Positions 16,198 to 24,897 of a DNA stretch of 33,433 bases are shown piece after piece. This DNA comes from an uncultured Acetatifactor sp. (GTDB lineage: Bacteria > Bacillota > Clostridia > Lachnospirales > Lachnospiraceae). How positions within the stretch are numbered: position 1 is the first letter of the stretch; every line of letters begins with the position of its first letter. A program made the position numbers and the translations under genes. The stretch spans positions 1 to 33,433 of the forward strand of contig CAJUTJ010000185.1 of the NCBI GenBank assembly GCA_910589655.1, in the 5' to 3' direction. Under the pieces are notes generated by a model. The model saw nothing but the letters and a program-made list of their open reading frames with translations. It searched no databases and had not been told where the DNA came from.

Positions 16198-16224
16198 TTG
16201 CCGTGAACGGAGTGGTCAGTCATT
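16198..16224 (+). repeat. Partial family B repeat, copy B2 (tail only)
   Basis: GTTGCCGTGAACGGAGTGG matches the tail of copy B4 (GTTGCTGTGAACGGAGAG) and, less closely, B3. The stem-loop half of the repeat is absent. It borders the terminator at 16225-16268. Confidence 0.4.
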
Positions 16225-16268
16225 AAAAAACCCCCAAAGCAGATTTTGTTATTGACTCTGTCTGCTTT
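16225..16268 (-). terminator. Intrinsic terminator of the MerR-ABC operon
   Basis: On the minus strand, arms AAAGCAGA (16261-16268) and TCTGCTTT (16236-16243) pair, followed by GGGGG and a run of six T. It lies just past the permease stop codon at 16290, the expected place for the end of this operon. The loop is long (17 bases). Confidence 0.7.
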
Positions 16269-16289
16269 AGAGGTATCATATCGTTTTTG

Positions 16290-17003
16290 CTATTCCTCCG
16301 TTTTATGTAATAGAATACCGCATACGGGAACACTTAGTGCGAAAAATAAAAGCAGCGGAAGTAAATGCTCAAACCGGAAAGCATTTGCTGAGATCAGCCC
16401 ATATCCCCATGCCGCAGGAAACAATTTCCCTATGGTTTCGAATACTTTCGGAAGCAGTTCAATGGGGAACATAATTCCGGAAAGCATGATTGACGGCAGA
16501 AAAACTATAATCGAAAACATAGACGTCTTTGCTTGATCCTTTACGGCTAAACCGATTATGCTTGCTATACCGAGCGAAACGGCAATAAAAATGGCAAGGC
16601 CGGCAAAATACATACCCGGATTTTCCGGTATTTCAGCATGAAAAGCTAACGGCGCAGCAATATAGAGAATAATACTCATTATAAACAGATGAATAAAGGA
16701 AGATATATTTGTTAAGGCAACTCCGAGATATAACGGAACACCATTGGCTTTGTACACTTTTTTAATATCGCTGCCATAAATTTCAACAAGAGAAGGCGGG
16801 AGACCGATCAACGCCCCCATTGTCACACCGAATACGGTCATGGACGGAATCAGCATATCTTTTGCTTCCGGCATGATGGCCGTGAATATTCCTCCCATAA
16901 TCGCAAAAAACAAAAGCGGAACAATATAACAAGTTATGAGTAATGTCTTACTTCGTATGTCTAATTTCCATTGCAATGAAACTCCATATAAGAAAGCTCC
17001 CAT
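16290..17003 (-). CDS. ABC-2 type transporter permease
   Basis: 237-aa membrane protein with about six hydrophobic segments, the usual size and layout of a single-copy ABC-2 permease. Its helix pattern and the motif SIIVFLPSIMLSGIMFPIELLP near the fifth helix are typical of drug/antibiotic or lipid exporters of this class. The start lies three bases after the stop of the ATPase gene, so the two are translationally coupled and form one transporter. The ATPase at 17007 energises it; a homodimer of each subunit is likely. A MerR regulator starts the operon, suggesting a drug-inducible efflux system. Substrate unknown. Confidence 0.9.
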   Translation of the reverse strand: MGAFLYGVSLQWKLDIRSKTLLITCYIVPLLFFAIMGGIFTAIMPEAKDMLIPSMTVFGVTMGALIGLPPSLVEIYGSDIKKVYKANGVPLYLGVALTNISSFIHLFIMSIILYIAAPLAFHAEIPENPGMYFAGLAIFIAVSLGIASIIGLAVKDQAKTSMFSIIVFLPSIMLSGIMFPIELLPKVFETIGKLFPAAWGYGLISANAFRFEHLLPLLLFFALSVPVCGILLHKTEE

Positions 17004-17006
17004 GTG

Positions 17007-17816
17007 TCATGCCCCCTTTGCTATTTTTATAAAGTGTTGCTCCAGCGAACCCCGGTCTATCTCAATATCCGAGACGGTCTCCCCGTCTTCTTTGTATTGC
17101 ATAAGCAGTGAAAGCAAAGTTTCCCCGATATTGTCAGACTCATATTTTTCTGTCTTGTTGTCCGTTCTAATCGTAATATTATAATGCTTCCCTATCGTTT
17201 CGTTAAGCTGCTCCACCGTTCCGATAAAGGCAATCCTGCCTCCGGTAAGAATGGCAATTCTGTCACATAAATCCTCAACCTCCGCCATGTCATGGCTTGC
17301 CAATATGATTGTCTTACCGTTTGCTTTTAAGTTCCTTATTTGTTCATGCAGAGACAGCCTGCCTTCCACGTCAAGTCCTGCTGTCGGTTCATCCAGAAAA
17401 AGAATATCCGGATCCCGCGTAAGAGCCAGCGCCAAATGAAGCCGCCGCTTCTGGCCGGTTGATAATTGATTATATCGTTTTTTTGCAAATTCATGAATGC
17501 CGAGAGCATCAAGCATTGTTTCATCAAGCGCAGCCTTATTCCACTTTGCGAACAATCTGACAGCCTCCAGCGCTTTTATATACTGCGGCAAAGAGGCTGA
17601 CTGTAATTGAATACCTTTTTTGCCGTTTATAGCTATCCTTCCACTGTCATATTTTCTTAGACCCTCAATGCATTCAAGGGTTGTGGTTTTTCCTGCGCCA
17701 TTTATACCGAGCAAACCGAAAATTTCGCCCTTATGCACACAGAAATCCAAATGCTCCAGCACAACATGGTTTCCGTAGCTTTTCTTTATATTACTGACTT
17801 TTACAGCCTCATTCAT
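17007..17816 (-). CDS. ABC transporter ATP-binding protein (CcmA/drug-export type)
   Basis: 269-aa ATPase. Visible motifs: Walker A GINGAGKTT (about 37-45), signature LSTGQKRR (about 117-124), Walker B DILFLDEPTAGLD (about 133-145) with its catalytic Glu, and the H-loop LASHD (about 171-175). The C-terminal extension (about 210-269) is common in drug- and lantibiotic-export ATPases. The signature STGQ departs mildly from SGGQ, as in many members. Its start overlaps the MerR gene stop by four bases and its stop is three bases before the permease start, so the three genes are tightly coupled. Energises export by the permease at 16290. Function as an ABC-2 exporter ATPase is firm. Confidence 0.92.
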   Translation of the reverse strand: MNEAVKVSNIKKSYGNHVVLEHLDFCVHKGEIFGLLGINGAGKTTTLECIEGLRKYDSGRIAINGKKGIQLQSASLPQYIKALEAVRLFAKWNKAALDETMLDALGIHEFAKKRYNQLSTGQKRRLHLALALTRDPDILFLDEPTAGLDVEGRLSLHEQIRNLKANGKTIILASHDMAEVEDLCDRIAILTGGRIAFIGTVEQLNETIGKHYNITIRTDNKTEKYESDNIGETLLSLLMQYKEDGETVSDIEIDRGSLEQHFIKIAKGA

Positions 17817-18613
17817 TTTCTGTCCTCCTGAAACGGGTCAACGCCTAACCGGGCGAAATATAATTCCAACGCCTGCATAACATAAGCATTCGCAAGATCT
17901 TGCTCTTCTTTCCACCTCGGATCGAACCCCTCAAATTGTCCTAATTCCACGAGTTTGGAAAGTATGCTCATGTCTCCTCCGGTAAATTTTGTTATCATAT
18001 CCCAATATTCTTTTGCAAATATCTGTCCTTCATCACTTCCGGCCAAAATACCGGCATTTTGAAGCCGTATGGCTTCCTCCTGCAGCTGCATGAAAGTATT
18101 CATAAACGCTTTTCCACTGTCTTCGTCAAATTGGCTGCGGATATGATCAAGCATTTGGTCATCGAAATGTTTAATCAGCCAGTAAAACTCGTTTTTCATT
18201 TGCAGATTTACGATTATGTCCGCATACTTTTTGAAATTAACGGACTGCATCTGAAGCACTTCTTCCCGCAGCATTTCCAGTTCTCTCGATAATTCCGACA
18301 GACTTTCGATTTTTTCACGGACACCGGCTGCTTGTTCTGCCAAGACAACGGCAACATCAGCCGGTGTATCGAGAAGAATCAGCCGGTTTTTTATATCATC
18401 CAACGAAAAACCTAAATGTTTAAGGGATAAAATCTGATGGAGCTTTACGATATCCTTATCCGTATATAACCTCCGCCCCCCTTCACTTATTGCAGTCGGA
18501 GAAAGCAATCCCTCTCTGTCATAGTGCTGTAATGTCCGCACGGTAACGCCCATCTTTTTTGCCGCTTCACCAACAGTCATATAGCCTTGGGAAACTGCTT
18601 TATCTTTTTCCAT
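17813..18613 (-). CDS. MerR family transcriptional regulator with effector-binding C-terminus
   Basis: 266-aa regulator. The N-terminal winged HTH (about 10-80) has the MerR hallmark GEAAKKMGVTVRTLQHYDREGLLSP, followed by a coiled-coil (about 85-120) and a C-terminal domain of about 130 residues. That domain resembles the TipAS antibiotic-recognition type (KEYWDMITKFTGGD), which would let it sense a drug directly; this part is a weaker call. GGGAGGTGAT lies about five bases upstream of the ATG. It is the first gene of the operon with an ABC ATPase and permease, so it probably activates its own operon from the promoter at 18630-18661. Confidence 0.9.
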   Translation of the reverse strand: MEKDKAVSQGYMTVGEAAKKMGVTVRTLQHYDREGLLSPTAISEGGRRLYTDKDIVKLHQILSLKHLGFSLDDIKNRLILLDTPADVAVVLAEQAAGVREKIESLSELSRELEMLREEVLQMQSVNFKKYADIIVNLQMKNEFYWLIKHFDDQMLDHIRSQFDEDSGKAFMNTFMQLQEEAIRLQNAGILAGSDEGQIFAKEYWDMITKFTGGDMSILSKLVELGQFEGFDPRWKEEQDLANAYVMQALELYFARLGVDPFQEDRK

Positions 18614-18629
18614 GTCATATCACCTCCCG

Positions 18630-18661
18630 CTTATAGTGTATCTCATTACGTTACGTCACAA
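18630..18661 (-). promoter_or_regulatory. MerR-type promoter with long spacer
   Basis: Minus strand: -35 TTGTGA (18656-18661) and -10 TATAAG (18630-18635) are separated by 20 bases, longer than normal and typical of MerR-activated promoters. The spacer carries the repeat ACGTAACGTA, a plausible binding site. It lies 17 bases upstream of the merR start, consistent with autoregulation. Confidence 0.5.
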
Positions 18662-18826
18662 GCAAGTTTTTTTATAATTTTTTCCTGCAGAACCGTAATC
18701 CGCCGTTCCTGCCATCTCCCTTCGCAATAATTTCCTATTTTTAAGCAATATATCTTACTCACATCCAAGGAGAGGAGAGGTATAATTCATTCAAGAATTT
18801 AAGCCGGACTTACAGTGTTTTTCACC

Positions 18827-18929
18827 TTGTGTACTGACCAGATTACTTTCAACTAAATGACGCAATACACAAAAACTAACAGATAAACAAAGAATGTGTT
18901 TGGCTAAATATAATACGGTCAATGCACCA
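18827..18929. mobile_element. Family C MITE-like element, copy C4 (internally deleted)
   Basis: About 103 bp. The left end GTGTACTGACCAGATTAC matches the right terminal repeat of C3, and the right end read in reverse (GACCGTATTATATTTAG) matches C3's left terminal repeat. It is thus an inverted relative lacking the core. Together with A4 it fills most of the gene-free stretch 18614-19139. Confidence 0.6.
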
Positions 18930-18948
18930 GACTGTTTTTCGCTTCAAA

Positions 18949-19107
18949 CTTCCAAACATGCCGCCATTGGCGGCACAAACAATCAATGAATCGGTGCAAG
19001 TCCGTAAGAATCCGCTTGCGGATTCTTACGTGTGAAGAAGCTCTGCTCCGCAGAGCGTAAAATCACTTAGCGAGGTCTTTTCGAGCTTAGTGATTTCCTT
19101 TACACTT
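18949..19107. repeat. Dispersed hairpin repeat family A, copy A4 (full length)
   Basis: Same module order as A2. The first hairpin reads TGCCGCC-ATT-GGCGGCA (18959-18975), against TGCCGAC-GCA-GTCGGCA in A1/A2: both arms changed together so pairing is kept. The AAGAATCCGC palindrome, GCTCTGC hairpin and long AAATCACTTAGC stem follow. It ends 32 bases upstream of the DUF5107 start, so here it lies in front of a gene rather than behind one. Confidence 0.85.
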
Positions 19108-19139
19108 TTCACTTTAATCAAGAGAGGTAACGTAAATCA

Positions 19140-22100
19140 ATGAGCAAAGTAATTGTCCGTCAGGAAAAAGTAACGATCCCTACTTATGAAATCGCAGAGT
19201 ATGACAAGAATCCTATGTTTCTGGAAAAGCGCGTCTATCAAGGCTCCAGCGGCAAGGTATATCCCCACCCCGTCTGTGAGGGTGTGTCGGATGTGAAGAC
19301 AGACCGGGAATACCATGCAATTTTTTTGGAAAATGATTATATTCTGGTTATGATTCTCCCGGAGCTGGGAGGACGCATTCAAAGGCTGTACGACAAGACC
19401 AACGGATATGATGCGGTATATTACAACGAAGTCATCAAACCGGCGCTGGTAGGGCTGGCGGGGCCTTGGATCAGCGGCGGCATTGAATTCAACTGGCCTC
19501 AGCACCATAGGCCGTCCACCTATGATCCGGTGGACTTCACCGTGGAGGAGCACGAAGACGGCTCCGCCACCGTTTGGGTGGGGGAAATCGAAAAAATGTT
19601 CCACACAAAGGGTATGGCCGGCTTTACCGTATACCCTGACAGAGCATATCTGGAAATCAAGGGGCAGGTCTACAATCCCACCGACAGGCCGCAGACCTTT
19701 TTATGGTGGGCGAATCCCGCCGTTGCGGTAAACGACCATACACAGTCCGTTTTCCCGCCCGATGTGACCGCCGTCATGGATCACGGCAAACGGGACGTAT
19801 CTAAATTCCCCATCGCGGACGGAACATATTATAAGGTAAATTACGCTCCGGGCACGGATATTTCCCGCTATAAAAATATCCCCGTGCCCACTTCATATAT
19901 GGCATATCACTCTGACTTTGACTTTATCGGCAATTATGACGATTCCCGGGAAGCGGGTCTGCTGCATATTGCCGACCATCACGTTTCCCCCGGCAAGAAG
20001 CAATGGACTTGGGGCAACGGCGATTTCGGAAAAGCATGGGACCGGAACCTCACCGATGAAAACGGCCCGTATATTGAGCTGATGACAGGCATGTTTACCG
20101 ATAACCAGCCTGATTTTACTTTTTTAAAGCCCTATGAGGAAAAGAGCTTCGTGCAATATTTCATGCCCTATAAGGGTGTGGGTGCCGTAAAAAACGCTTC
20201 TACGGAGGCGGTTCTAAATTTAGAGCTGGAAGAGGACAGTGCTATACTTACCCTGTATTCCCCCGTGGAATCAAAGGATATCACCATAGAGCTTTCTTAC
20301 TGCGGAAATGCTGTTTATTCCAAAACCCTCGACCTATCCCCCGGAGAAGTGTTCCGCAACACTATCCCATTGCCTGTGTCTGTCTGCAAGGGAGCGTCTT
20401 CCGCTCCGTGTGGTAATTCCGCCGCGCAAGAAAAGGATTTCCGTAAGGCCGGAGAAATACCCGACATATGTATCACAGTTTTGAAAGGAGACAGGAAAAT
20501 ACTTGACTATACTCCCGCCGATTACAGGGAACCCATTCCCGCCCCTGCCCAAGCGCTTCCGGAGCCTTCCGCTTTGGAAACCACGGAAAAACTGTTCCTT
20601 GCCGCCACTCACTTAGAGCAGTACCGGCATGCCACCTACTCCCCTGAGGATTACTATTTGGAGGGCTTACGGAGAGACTACAGCGATATCCGCTTAAATA
20701 ACGGCTACGGAAAATATCTGTACAACAAAGGCTGCTTCTCCCAATGCGAAGCTTATTTCCGTCAAGCCGTCCGCTCCTCCACATGGAAGAATCCCAATCC
20801 TTACGATTGTGAGCCTTACTTTAATCTGGGGCTTGCCCTCCAAGCACAGGGAAAAACGGAGGAAGCCTTTGACGCCTTTTACAAAGCGGCATGGGACGGC
20901 AGCCTTCAGGACAGGGCATTTTACCGGCTGGCCTGCATCGCGGCGCAAAAAGGTTCCTATGGACAGGCGCTGGCATTCCTCGATAAATCCCTTTCCAAGG
21001 GAGCCCATAACCTGAAAGCCCGGACTTTAAAAACCGCTCTGCTGCGGCTCACCGGACGGACAGAGGAAGCGGCTGCCTTCGCGGCGGAGACTCTCGGCAT
21101 AGATTCCTTGGATCAGGGCGCATATTATGAGCTGTATCTCCTTGGAAAAGGAGGTGACGGCTCCATAGACGAAAGCCGGCTGCACGCACGGCTTCGGGGA
21201 GACCATCACAATTATATAGAACCGGCTTTATGCTACATGGAAGCCGGACTTTATGAGGAGGCTGTAAGGATCCTGCGGCTTGCCCCCGGCACCGACGAAC
21301 CCATGGTGCATTATTACCTTTATTTTCTCACAAACGATGAAGAAGAACTCCGGAAAGGGGAGACCGCAGACAGTCTCTACTGCTTTCCCAACCGCTTGGA
21401 AGATATCGCCGTACTCCAAAAGGCAGCGGAGGCCCAAGGCGGCTATGCTGCCTATTATCTGGGCTGCCTCTTCTACGACAGAGGCAGATGGCAGGAGGCA
21501 AAGGAGCTCTGGGAACAGGCGTCAGAGCGGACGCAGCTGCCTACGGTGCACAGAAACCTGTCCCTTGTCTACTTTAATAAGCTTCACGATGGAGAAAAAG
21601 CAAAAGAGGCTCTGGAAAAAGCATTTTCCATGGACTCTTCCGACGCCAGAGTGTTCTTTGAGCTGGATCAGCTATACAAAGCATTGAACCGCTCCGCCGA
21701 ATACCGCCTTACAAATATGGAGGTCCACGGGGATCTCTTGGAAAAGCGGGACGATCTTTACACCGAATATATAACGCTGCTCAATGTATGCGGCAGATAT
21801 GGGGAAGCCTATGAGAAAATAATGAGCCATAATTTCCATCCATGGGAGGGCGGAGAAGGAAAGATACCCGCCCAATACCGGACCTCCCTTATCCGGCTGG
21901 CAAAAGCGGAAGCAAACGCCGGAACTTCCCAAAAGGAAAAAGCAGTCTCCCTTTTGGAACAGGCACTTGTATATCCTCACAATCTGGGAGAGGGCAAGCT
22001 CATCGGCAATATGGATAACGATATTTACTATCTGCTGGGTACTTTATATGACGATCCGCAGAAATCCGAGGAAGCCTACCGCCTTGCCGCCAGAGGAGAA

Positions 22101-22460
22101 TTCTCCTTATCCTCCGCCATGTACTACAATGACCAGCCGCCTCAAATGATGTACTATGCCGCACTGGCGTTAAAGGCGCTGGGAGAGAAAGAAGAAGCGG
22201 AAAAACGTTTTGCTTCCTTTATCCGATATGCAGAGGAACATAAAGAGGATGAAGTAAAGATAGATTATTTCGCCGTATCCCTGCCGGATTTCCTGATTTT
22301 CGAAGGGGATCTGAACAAAAAGAATCGCGTACACTGCTGCCTTATGGCGGCGCTGGGATATATGGGAAGAGGCGACACAGAGCAGGCAAAGCAGCTTGCA
22401 GAAGAGGGCTTGCGTCTGGATGCCTGCCAGTTTGAACTGAAGCATATTGCAGAATATTAA
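19140..22460 (+). CDS. DUF5107 domain protein with TPR repeats
   Basis: 1106-aa soluble protein without signal peptide. The N-terminal half (about 20-440) is beta-rich and matches the DUF5107 pattern (LPELGGRIQRLYDK, GPWISGGIEFNWPQHH, FLWWANPAVAVND), a galactose-mutarotase-like fold found in carbohydrate-active settings. The rest (about 490-1100) is helical with TPR-type repeats, for example YFNLGLALQAQGKTEEAFDAF and YYLGCLFYDRGRWQEAKELW. DUF5107 proteins are uncharacterised; sugar recognition or glycan cleavage is likely but not proven. The ATG has GAGAGG about 10 bases upstream. No sugar transporter or other glycosidase gene adjoins it, and it is apparently monocistronic. Domain identity is confident; activity is not. 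Confidence 0.85.
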   Translation: MSKVIVRQEKVTIPTYEIAEYDKNPMFLEKRVYQGSSGKVYPHPVCEGVSDVKTDREYHAIFLENDYILVMILPELGGRIQRLYDKTNGYDAVYYNEVIKPALVGLAGPWISGGIEFNWPQHHRPSTYDPVDFTVEEHEDGSATVWVGEIEKMFHTKGMAGFTVYPDRAYLEIKGQVYNPTDRPQTFLWWANPAVAVNDHTQSVFPPDVTAVMDHGKRDVSKFPIADGTYYKVNYAPGTDISRYKNIPVPTSYMAYHSDFDFIGNYDDSREAGLLHIADHHVSPGKKQWTWGNGDFGKAWDRNLTDENGPYIELMTGMFTDNQPDFTFLKPYEEKSFVQYFMPYKGVGAVKNASTEAVLNLELEEDSAILTLYSPVESKDITIELSYCGNAVYSKTLDLSPGEVFRNTIPLPVSVCKGASSAPCGNSAAQEKDFRKAGEIPDICITVLKGDRKILDYTPADYREPIPAPAQALPEPSALETTEKLFLAATHLEQYRHATYSPEDYYLEGLRRDYSDIRLNNGYGKYLYNKGCFSQCEAYFRQAVRSSTWKNPNPYDCEPYFNLGLALQAQGKTEEAFDAFYKAAWDGSLQDRAFYRLACIAAQKGSYGQALAFLDKSLSKGAHNLKARTLKTALLRLTGRTEEAAAFAAETLGIDSLDQGAYYELYLLGKGGDGSIDESRLHARLRGDHHNYIEPALCYMEAGLYEEAVRILRLAPGTDEPMVHYYLYFLTNDEEELRKGETADSLYCFPNRLEDIAVLQKAAEAQGGYAAYYLGCLFYDRGRWQEAKELWEQASERTQLPTVHRNLSLVYFNKLHDGEKAKEALEKAFSMDSSDARVFFELDQLYKALNRSAEYRLTNMEVHGDLLEKRDDLYTEYITLLNVCGRYGEAYEKIMSHNFHPWEGGEGKIPAQYRTSLIRLAKAEANAGTSQKEKAVSLLEQALVYPHNLGEGKLIGNMDNDIYYLLGTLYDDPQKSEEAYRLAARGEFSLSSAMYYNDQPPQMMYYAALALKALGEKEEAEKRFASFIRYAEEHKEDEVKIDYFAVSLPDFLIFEGDLNKKNRVHCCLMAALGYMGRGDTEQAKQLAEEGLRLDACQFELKHIAEY

Positions 22461-22909
22461 AGCTTTCCTTTTTTGCCCGCCTGCTGCCCTGTCTATACTA
22501 TCCGGCTCTAAACCTTTTGCCCTTACCGCCGCGAGGTGTTTTCACGCGTTTTTTGCGTGATCAAACCCAAGCGATTAGAATAATCGCTTGGACAACCTGC
22601 GCGAAACCGCTGTTTTGCGGTTTCTGTGCAGGTGTTACTGGTCACGGAGTGAACAGGAACGGTAACGAGTTGAGAAACTATTTTTGTTTCCTATTGTTTT
22701 TTTCCCCGCTATCCGTTAAACTGAAGATAGCTTTCTTCTTTGCTGCTTCATGGCACCACGGAAAAGACAAATTTATGTTTGTGTCAGGGCAAGGCGGAGG
22801 AGGGAGGCAATGCGGTGGCAATTTGCTAAAGCAAATGTCGACTGACGATAACGCGGCACTGGCGCAAAGAGTGGGTGCTGAATTCATCGAAATTACCGCA
22901 ATGCAGTAC
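22461..22909. other. Gene-free stretch with hairpins; no credible ORF
   Basis: No good coding region. A 131-codon frame at 22517-22912 runs through repeat B3, has no ribosome binding site and a composition unlike a protein. The right part (about 22780-22900) has a small perfect hairpin, ATTTGC/GCAAAT at 22821-22836, flanked by G-rich and GC-rich sequence that may belong to another intergenic repeat; only one copy is present here. No U-tract terminator follows the DUF5107 stop directly. Confidence 0.55.
22541..22672 (+). repeat. Dispersed repeat family B, copy B3 (extended)
   Basis: Contains hairpins TCACGC/GCGTGA (22541-22559) and CCAAGCGATTA/TAATCGCTTGG (22567-22591, perfect 11-bp arms). 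The family B core follows at 22598-22662, with arms GAAACCGC and GCGGTTTC. The other two copies have GAAATCGC and GCGATTTC: both arms changed, so pairing is kept. The tail CACGGAGTGAACAGGAACG is shared with B1. B3 lies 80 bases past the DUF5107 stop. Confidence 0.7.
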
Positions 22910-23073
22910 TAGTATAATCCACCTAAATTATCCCTATGTTTCGCTGGTCTAAATTTCCATCTGACTGCGTTGGCTTCACTCGACGATGCCACCGCATCGA
23001 CTCGTTCAGCCGCCTTGCAGACTGAAAATTTATCCTGCGCCAAACATACGGGCAATTAGGGCGGATTACACTA
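22910..23073. mobile_element. Family C MITE-like element, copy C2
   Basis: 164 bp with imperfect terminal inverted repeats: left TAGTATAATCCACC, right end in reverse TAGTGTAATCCGCCC. An interior motif TTTTCAGTCTGCAAGGCGG (in reverse) is close to C3's. The ends differ from C3's after the first six or so bases, so this is a related subtype. No protein is encoded. It lies just upstream of the tandem repeat at 23082. Confidence 0.65.
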
Positions 23074-23081
23074 GGAAGGAT

Positions 23082-23213
23082 AAGGTTGAATAAAAATGCG
23101 TATTCAACTATTGATTTGAGTGCGCGCCGCAGCGCGCAGATGGGTGTAAGGTTGAATAAAAATGCGTATTCAACTATTGATTTGAGTGCGCGCCGCAGCG
23201 CGCAGATGGGTGT
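23082..23213 (+). repeat. Tandem 66-bp repeat with two hairpins per unit, in the chemotaxis receptor leader
   Basis: Two identical 66-bp units, 23082-23147 and 23148-23213. Each has a hairpin GTTGAATA/TATTCAAC (first unit 23085-23092, 23101-23108) and a second TGCGCGC/GCGCGCA (23121-23127, 23132-23138). Each also contains an 8-codon mini-ORF (MRIQLLI then stop; first at 23096-23119). The frame of the receptor gene is open through both units from a TTG at 23086, but the ATG at 23218 is the better start. Confidence 0.9.
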
Positions 23214-23217
23214 AAAG

Positions 23218-24897
23218 ATGAAAAAAGAAATGAACCAATCTACTCTCACAGCAATTTTAAACGGTTTTTCTATTCTTGCACTGCTGTTTATGATGTTCGC
23301 ACTGTTTGCATACAGCAGCGTAAGCCGCCGTCTCGAAACCGCTAATGAGAACCGTTTTGAACTAACTTATAATGCCAACCGCTTTATGGACGGCTCCGCT
23401 TATCTTACCAACGAAGTCCGGGCTTTCGCCGCCACCGGGGAGCAGGTACATTATGACAATTACTGGAATGAGGTGAATAACCTGAAAAACCGGGATATCG
23501 GCGTAGCCGCCATGCAGGAGATCGGCATTACCGCAGATGAACAGGCTATGATTGACAGCATGTATGCTCTCTCCAATGAGCTGGTTCCGCTGGAGGAACA
23601 GGCCATGAAGCAGGTTCAGGCCGGGCAGCAGGACTTAGCCATCGAATACGTTTACGGCGCGGACTACAATGATTCTATTGCGAAAATCGATTCCATAAAA
23701 GAAGATTTCCTAGCCGCTTTGAACACCCGTACCCTTAATGAAGTGCAGGCTCTTAACCGTACCTTCGACGCCATCCGTGCTTTGATGGTGTTGACCCTTT
23801 CCATCGTAGGAATTCTGCTGGTTCTCAGTATGCTGATTATACGCCGGCGGATTATACGGCCCGTCATCGCGGTGCGGGATCAGATGGGAGAGATAGCACA
23901 GGGAAACCTTTCCGCAAATTTCCAATGGGAATCCAACACCTCCGAAATCGGTATGCTGGTGGAATCCATCCATGAGACGAAACGGGAATTGAAAAAGTAT
24001 ATCAACGACATTGACAATAAACTGGCACAAATGGCACAGGGCAACATGAATCTGTCAATTACCGACAATTATCGGGGTGAATTTCTGCCCATACAAAATG
24101 CCTTAAGCCAGATTTTGGACTCTCTGAACGAGGCACTGCTACATATCCATCAATCCGCTCAGGAAGTGTCCGCGGAATCCCAGCGGGTGGCATCCGGCGC
24201 ACAGACCCTGTCGGAAGGAGCCATACAACAGGCATCCACGGTGGAGGAGCTCTCCGCCGATATTCGAGACATTTCCGACCAAGTGGACCGCACTTCCAAG
24301 GATGCGGACAAGGCAAAGCAGTCCACAGCGGATGCCGGAATGCATTTGCAGCTGTGCAGCCGGAAGATGGACGCTTTGATGGCGGCGATTTCGGACATCT
24401 CCCAGTCCTCTCAGGAGATTACCGGCATCACAAAGACCATTCAGGATATTTCCTTCCAGACCAACATCTTGGCGCTGAACGCCTCCGTGGAAGCGGCCAG
24501 AGTCGGAGAGGCCGGAAAGGGATTTGCCGTTGTGGCGGATGAGGTGCAAAATCTGGCCAGCAAAAGTGCGGAATCCGCTAAAAACATCACGGAACTGATA
24601 GAAAACTCCGTCCGGCTTGTACAGCTCGGCACGGCTTTATCTACCGAAACCACACAGGCTCTCTCCATGGTGGTGGACAGCTCCCAGCAGTCGGCAGATC
24701 TGGTGGCGCATATTGCGGAATCAGCCCAGCAGCAATCCCAGTCTCTCCGCCAGTTGACCGCGGGGATGGATCTCATATCCGGTGTGGTTCAGACCAATGC
24801 CGCCACGGCTCAAGAATCTGCCTCCTCTGCGGAGGAGCTCTACCGGCAGGCGGAGAAGATGAAGGTTTCCGTTCAGCAGTTTAAGCTTCGGGGCTAG
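23218..24897 (+). CDS. Methyl-accepting chemotaxis protein
   Basis: 559-aa receptor. Order: TM1 (about 12-33), a periplasm-equivalent four-helix ligand domain (about 34-190), TM2 (about 190-212), HAMP region (about 213-270) and a cytoplasmic signalling domain. The hairpin tip is canonical: ISFQTNILALNASVEAARVG followed by EAGKGFAVVADEVQNLA, the CheA/CheW contact site. It should report ligand binding to the chemotaxis kinase; ligand unknown, and no che genes are in the window. The stop codon TAG is the first three bases of MITE-like element C3. The annotated start is the ATG at 23218; an in-frame TTG at 23086 would add 44 residues encoded by the tandem repeat, unlikely. The Shine-Dalgarno sequence is weak. 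Confidence 0.9.
   Translation: MKKEMNQSTLTAILNGFSILALLFMMFALFAYSSVSRRLETANENRFELTYNANRFMDGSAYLTNEVRAFAATGEQVHYDNYWNEVNNLKNRDIGVAAMQEIGITADEQAMIDSMYALSNELVPLEEQAMKQVQAGQQDLAIEYVYGADYNDSIAKIDSIKEDFLAALNTRTLNEVQALNRTFDAIRALMVLTLSIVGILLVLSMLIIRRRIIRPVIAVRDQMGEIAQGNLSANFQWESNTSEIGMLVESIHETKRELKKYINDIDNKLAQMAQGNMNLSITDNYRGEFLPIQNALSQILDSLNEALLHIHQSAQEVSAESQRVASGAQTLSEGAIQQASTVEELSADIRDISDQVDRTSKDADKAKQSTADAGMHLQLCSRKMDALMAAISDISQSSQEITGITKTIQDISFQTNILALNASVEAARVGEAGKGFAVVADEVQNLASKSAESAKNITELIENSVRLVQLGTALSTETTQALSMVVDSSQQSADLVAHIAESAQQQSQSLRQLTAGMDLISGVVQTNAATAQESASSAEELYRQAEKMKVSVQQFKLRG

Noticed and set aside
22517..22912. 131-codon plus-strand ORF
   Set aside because: It crosses repeat B3 and other hairpins, has no ribosome binding site, ends within element C2 and has no protein-like composition.
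23086..23217. N-terminal extension of the chemotaxis receptor from TTG at 23086
   Set aside because: The added residues are just the translation of the tandem 66-bp repeat; the signal-anchor helix begins right after the ATG at 23218.
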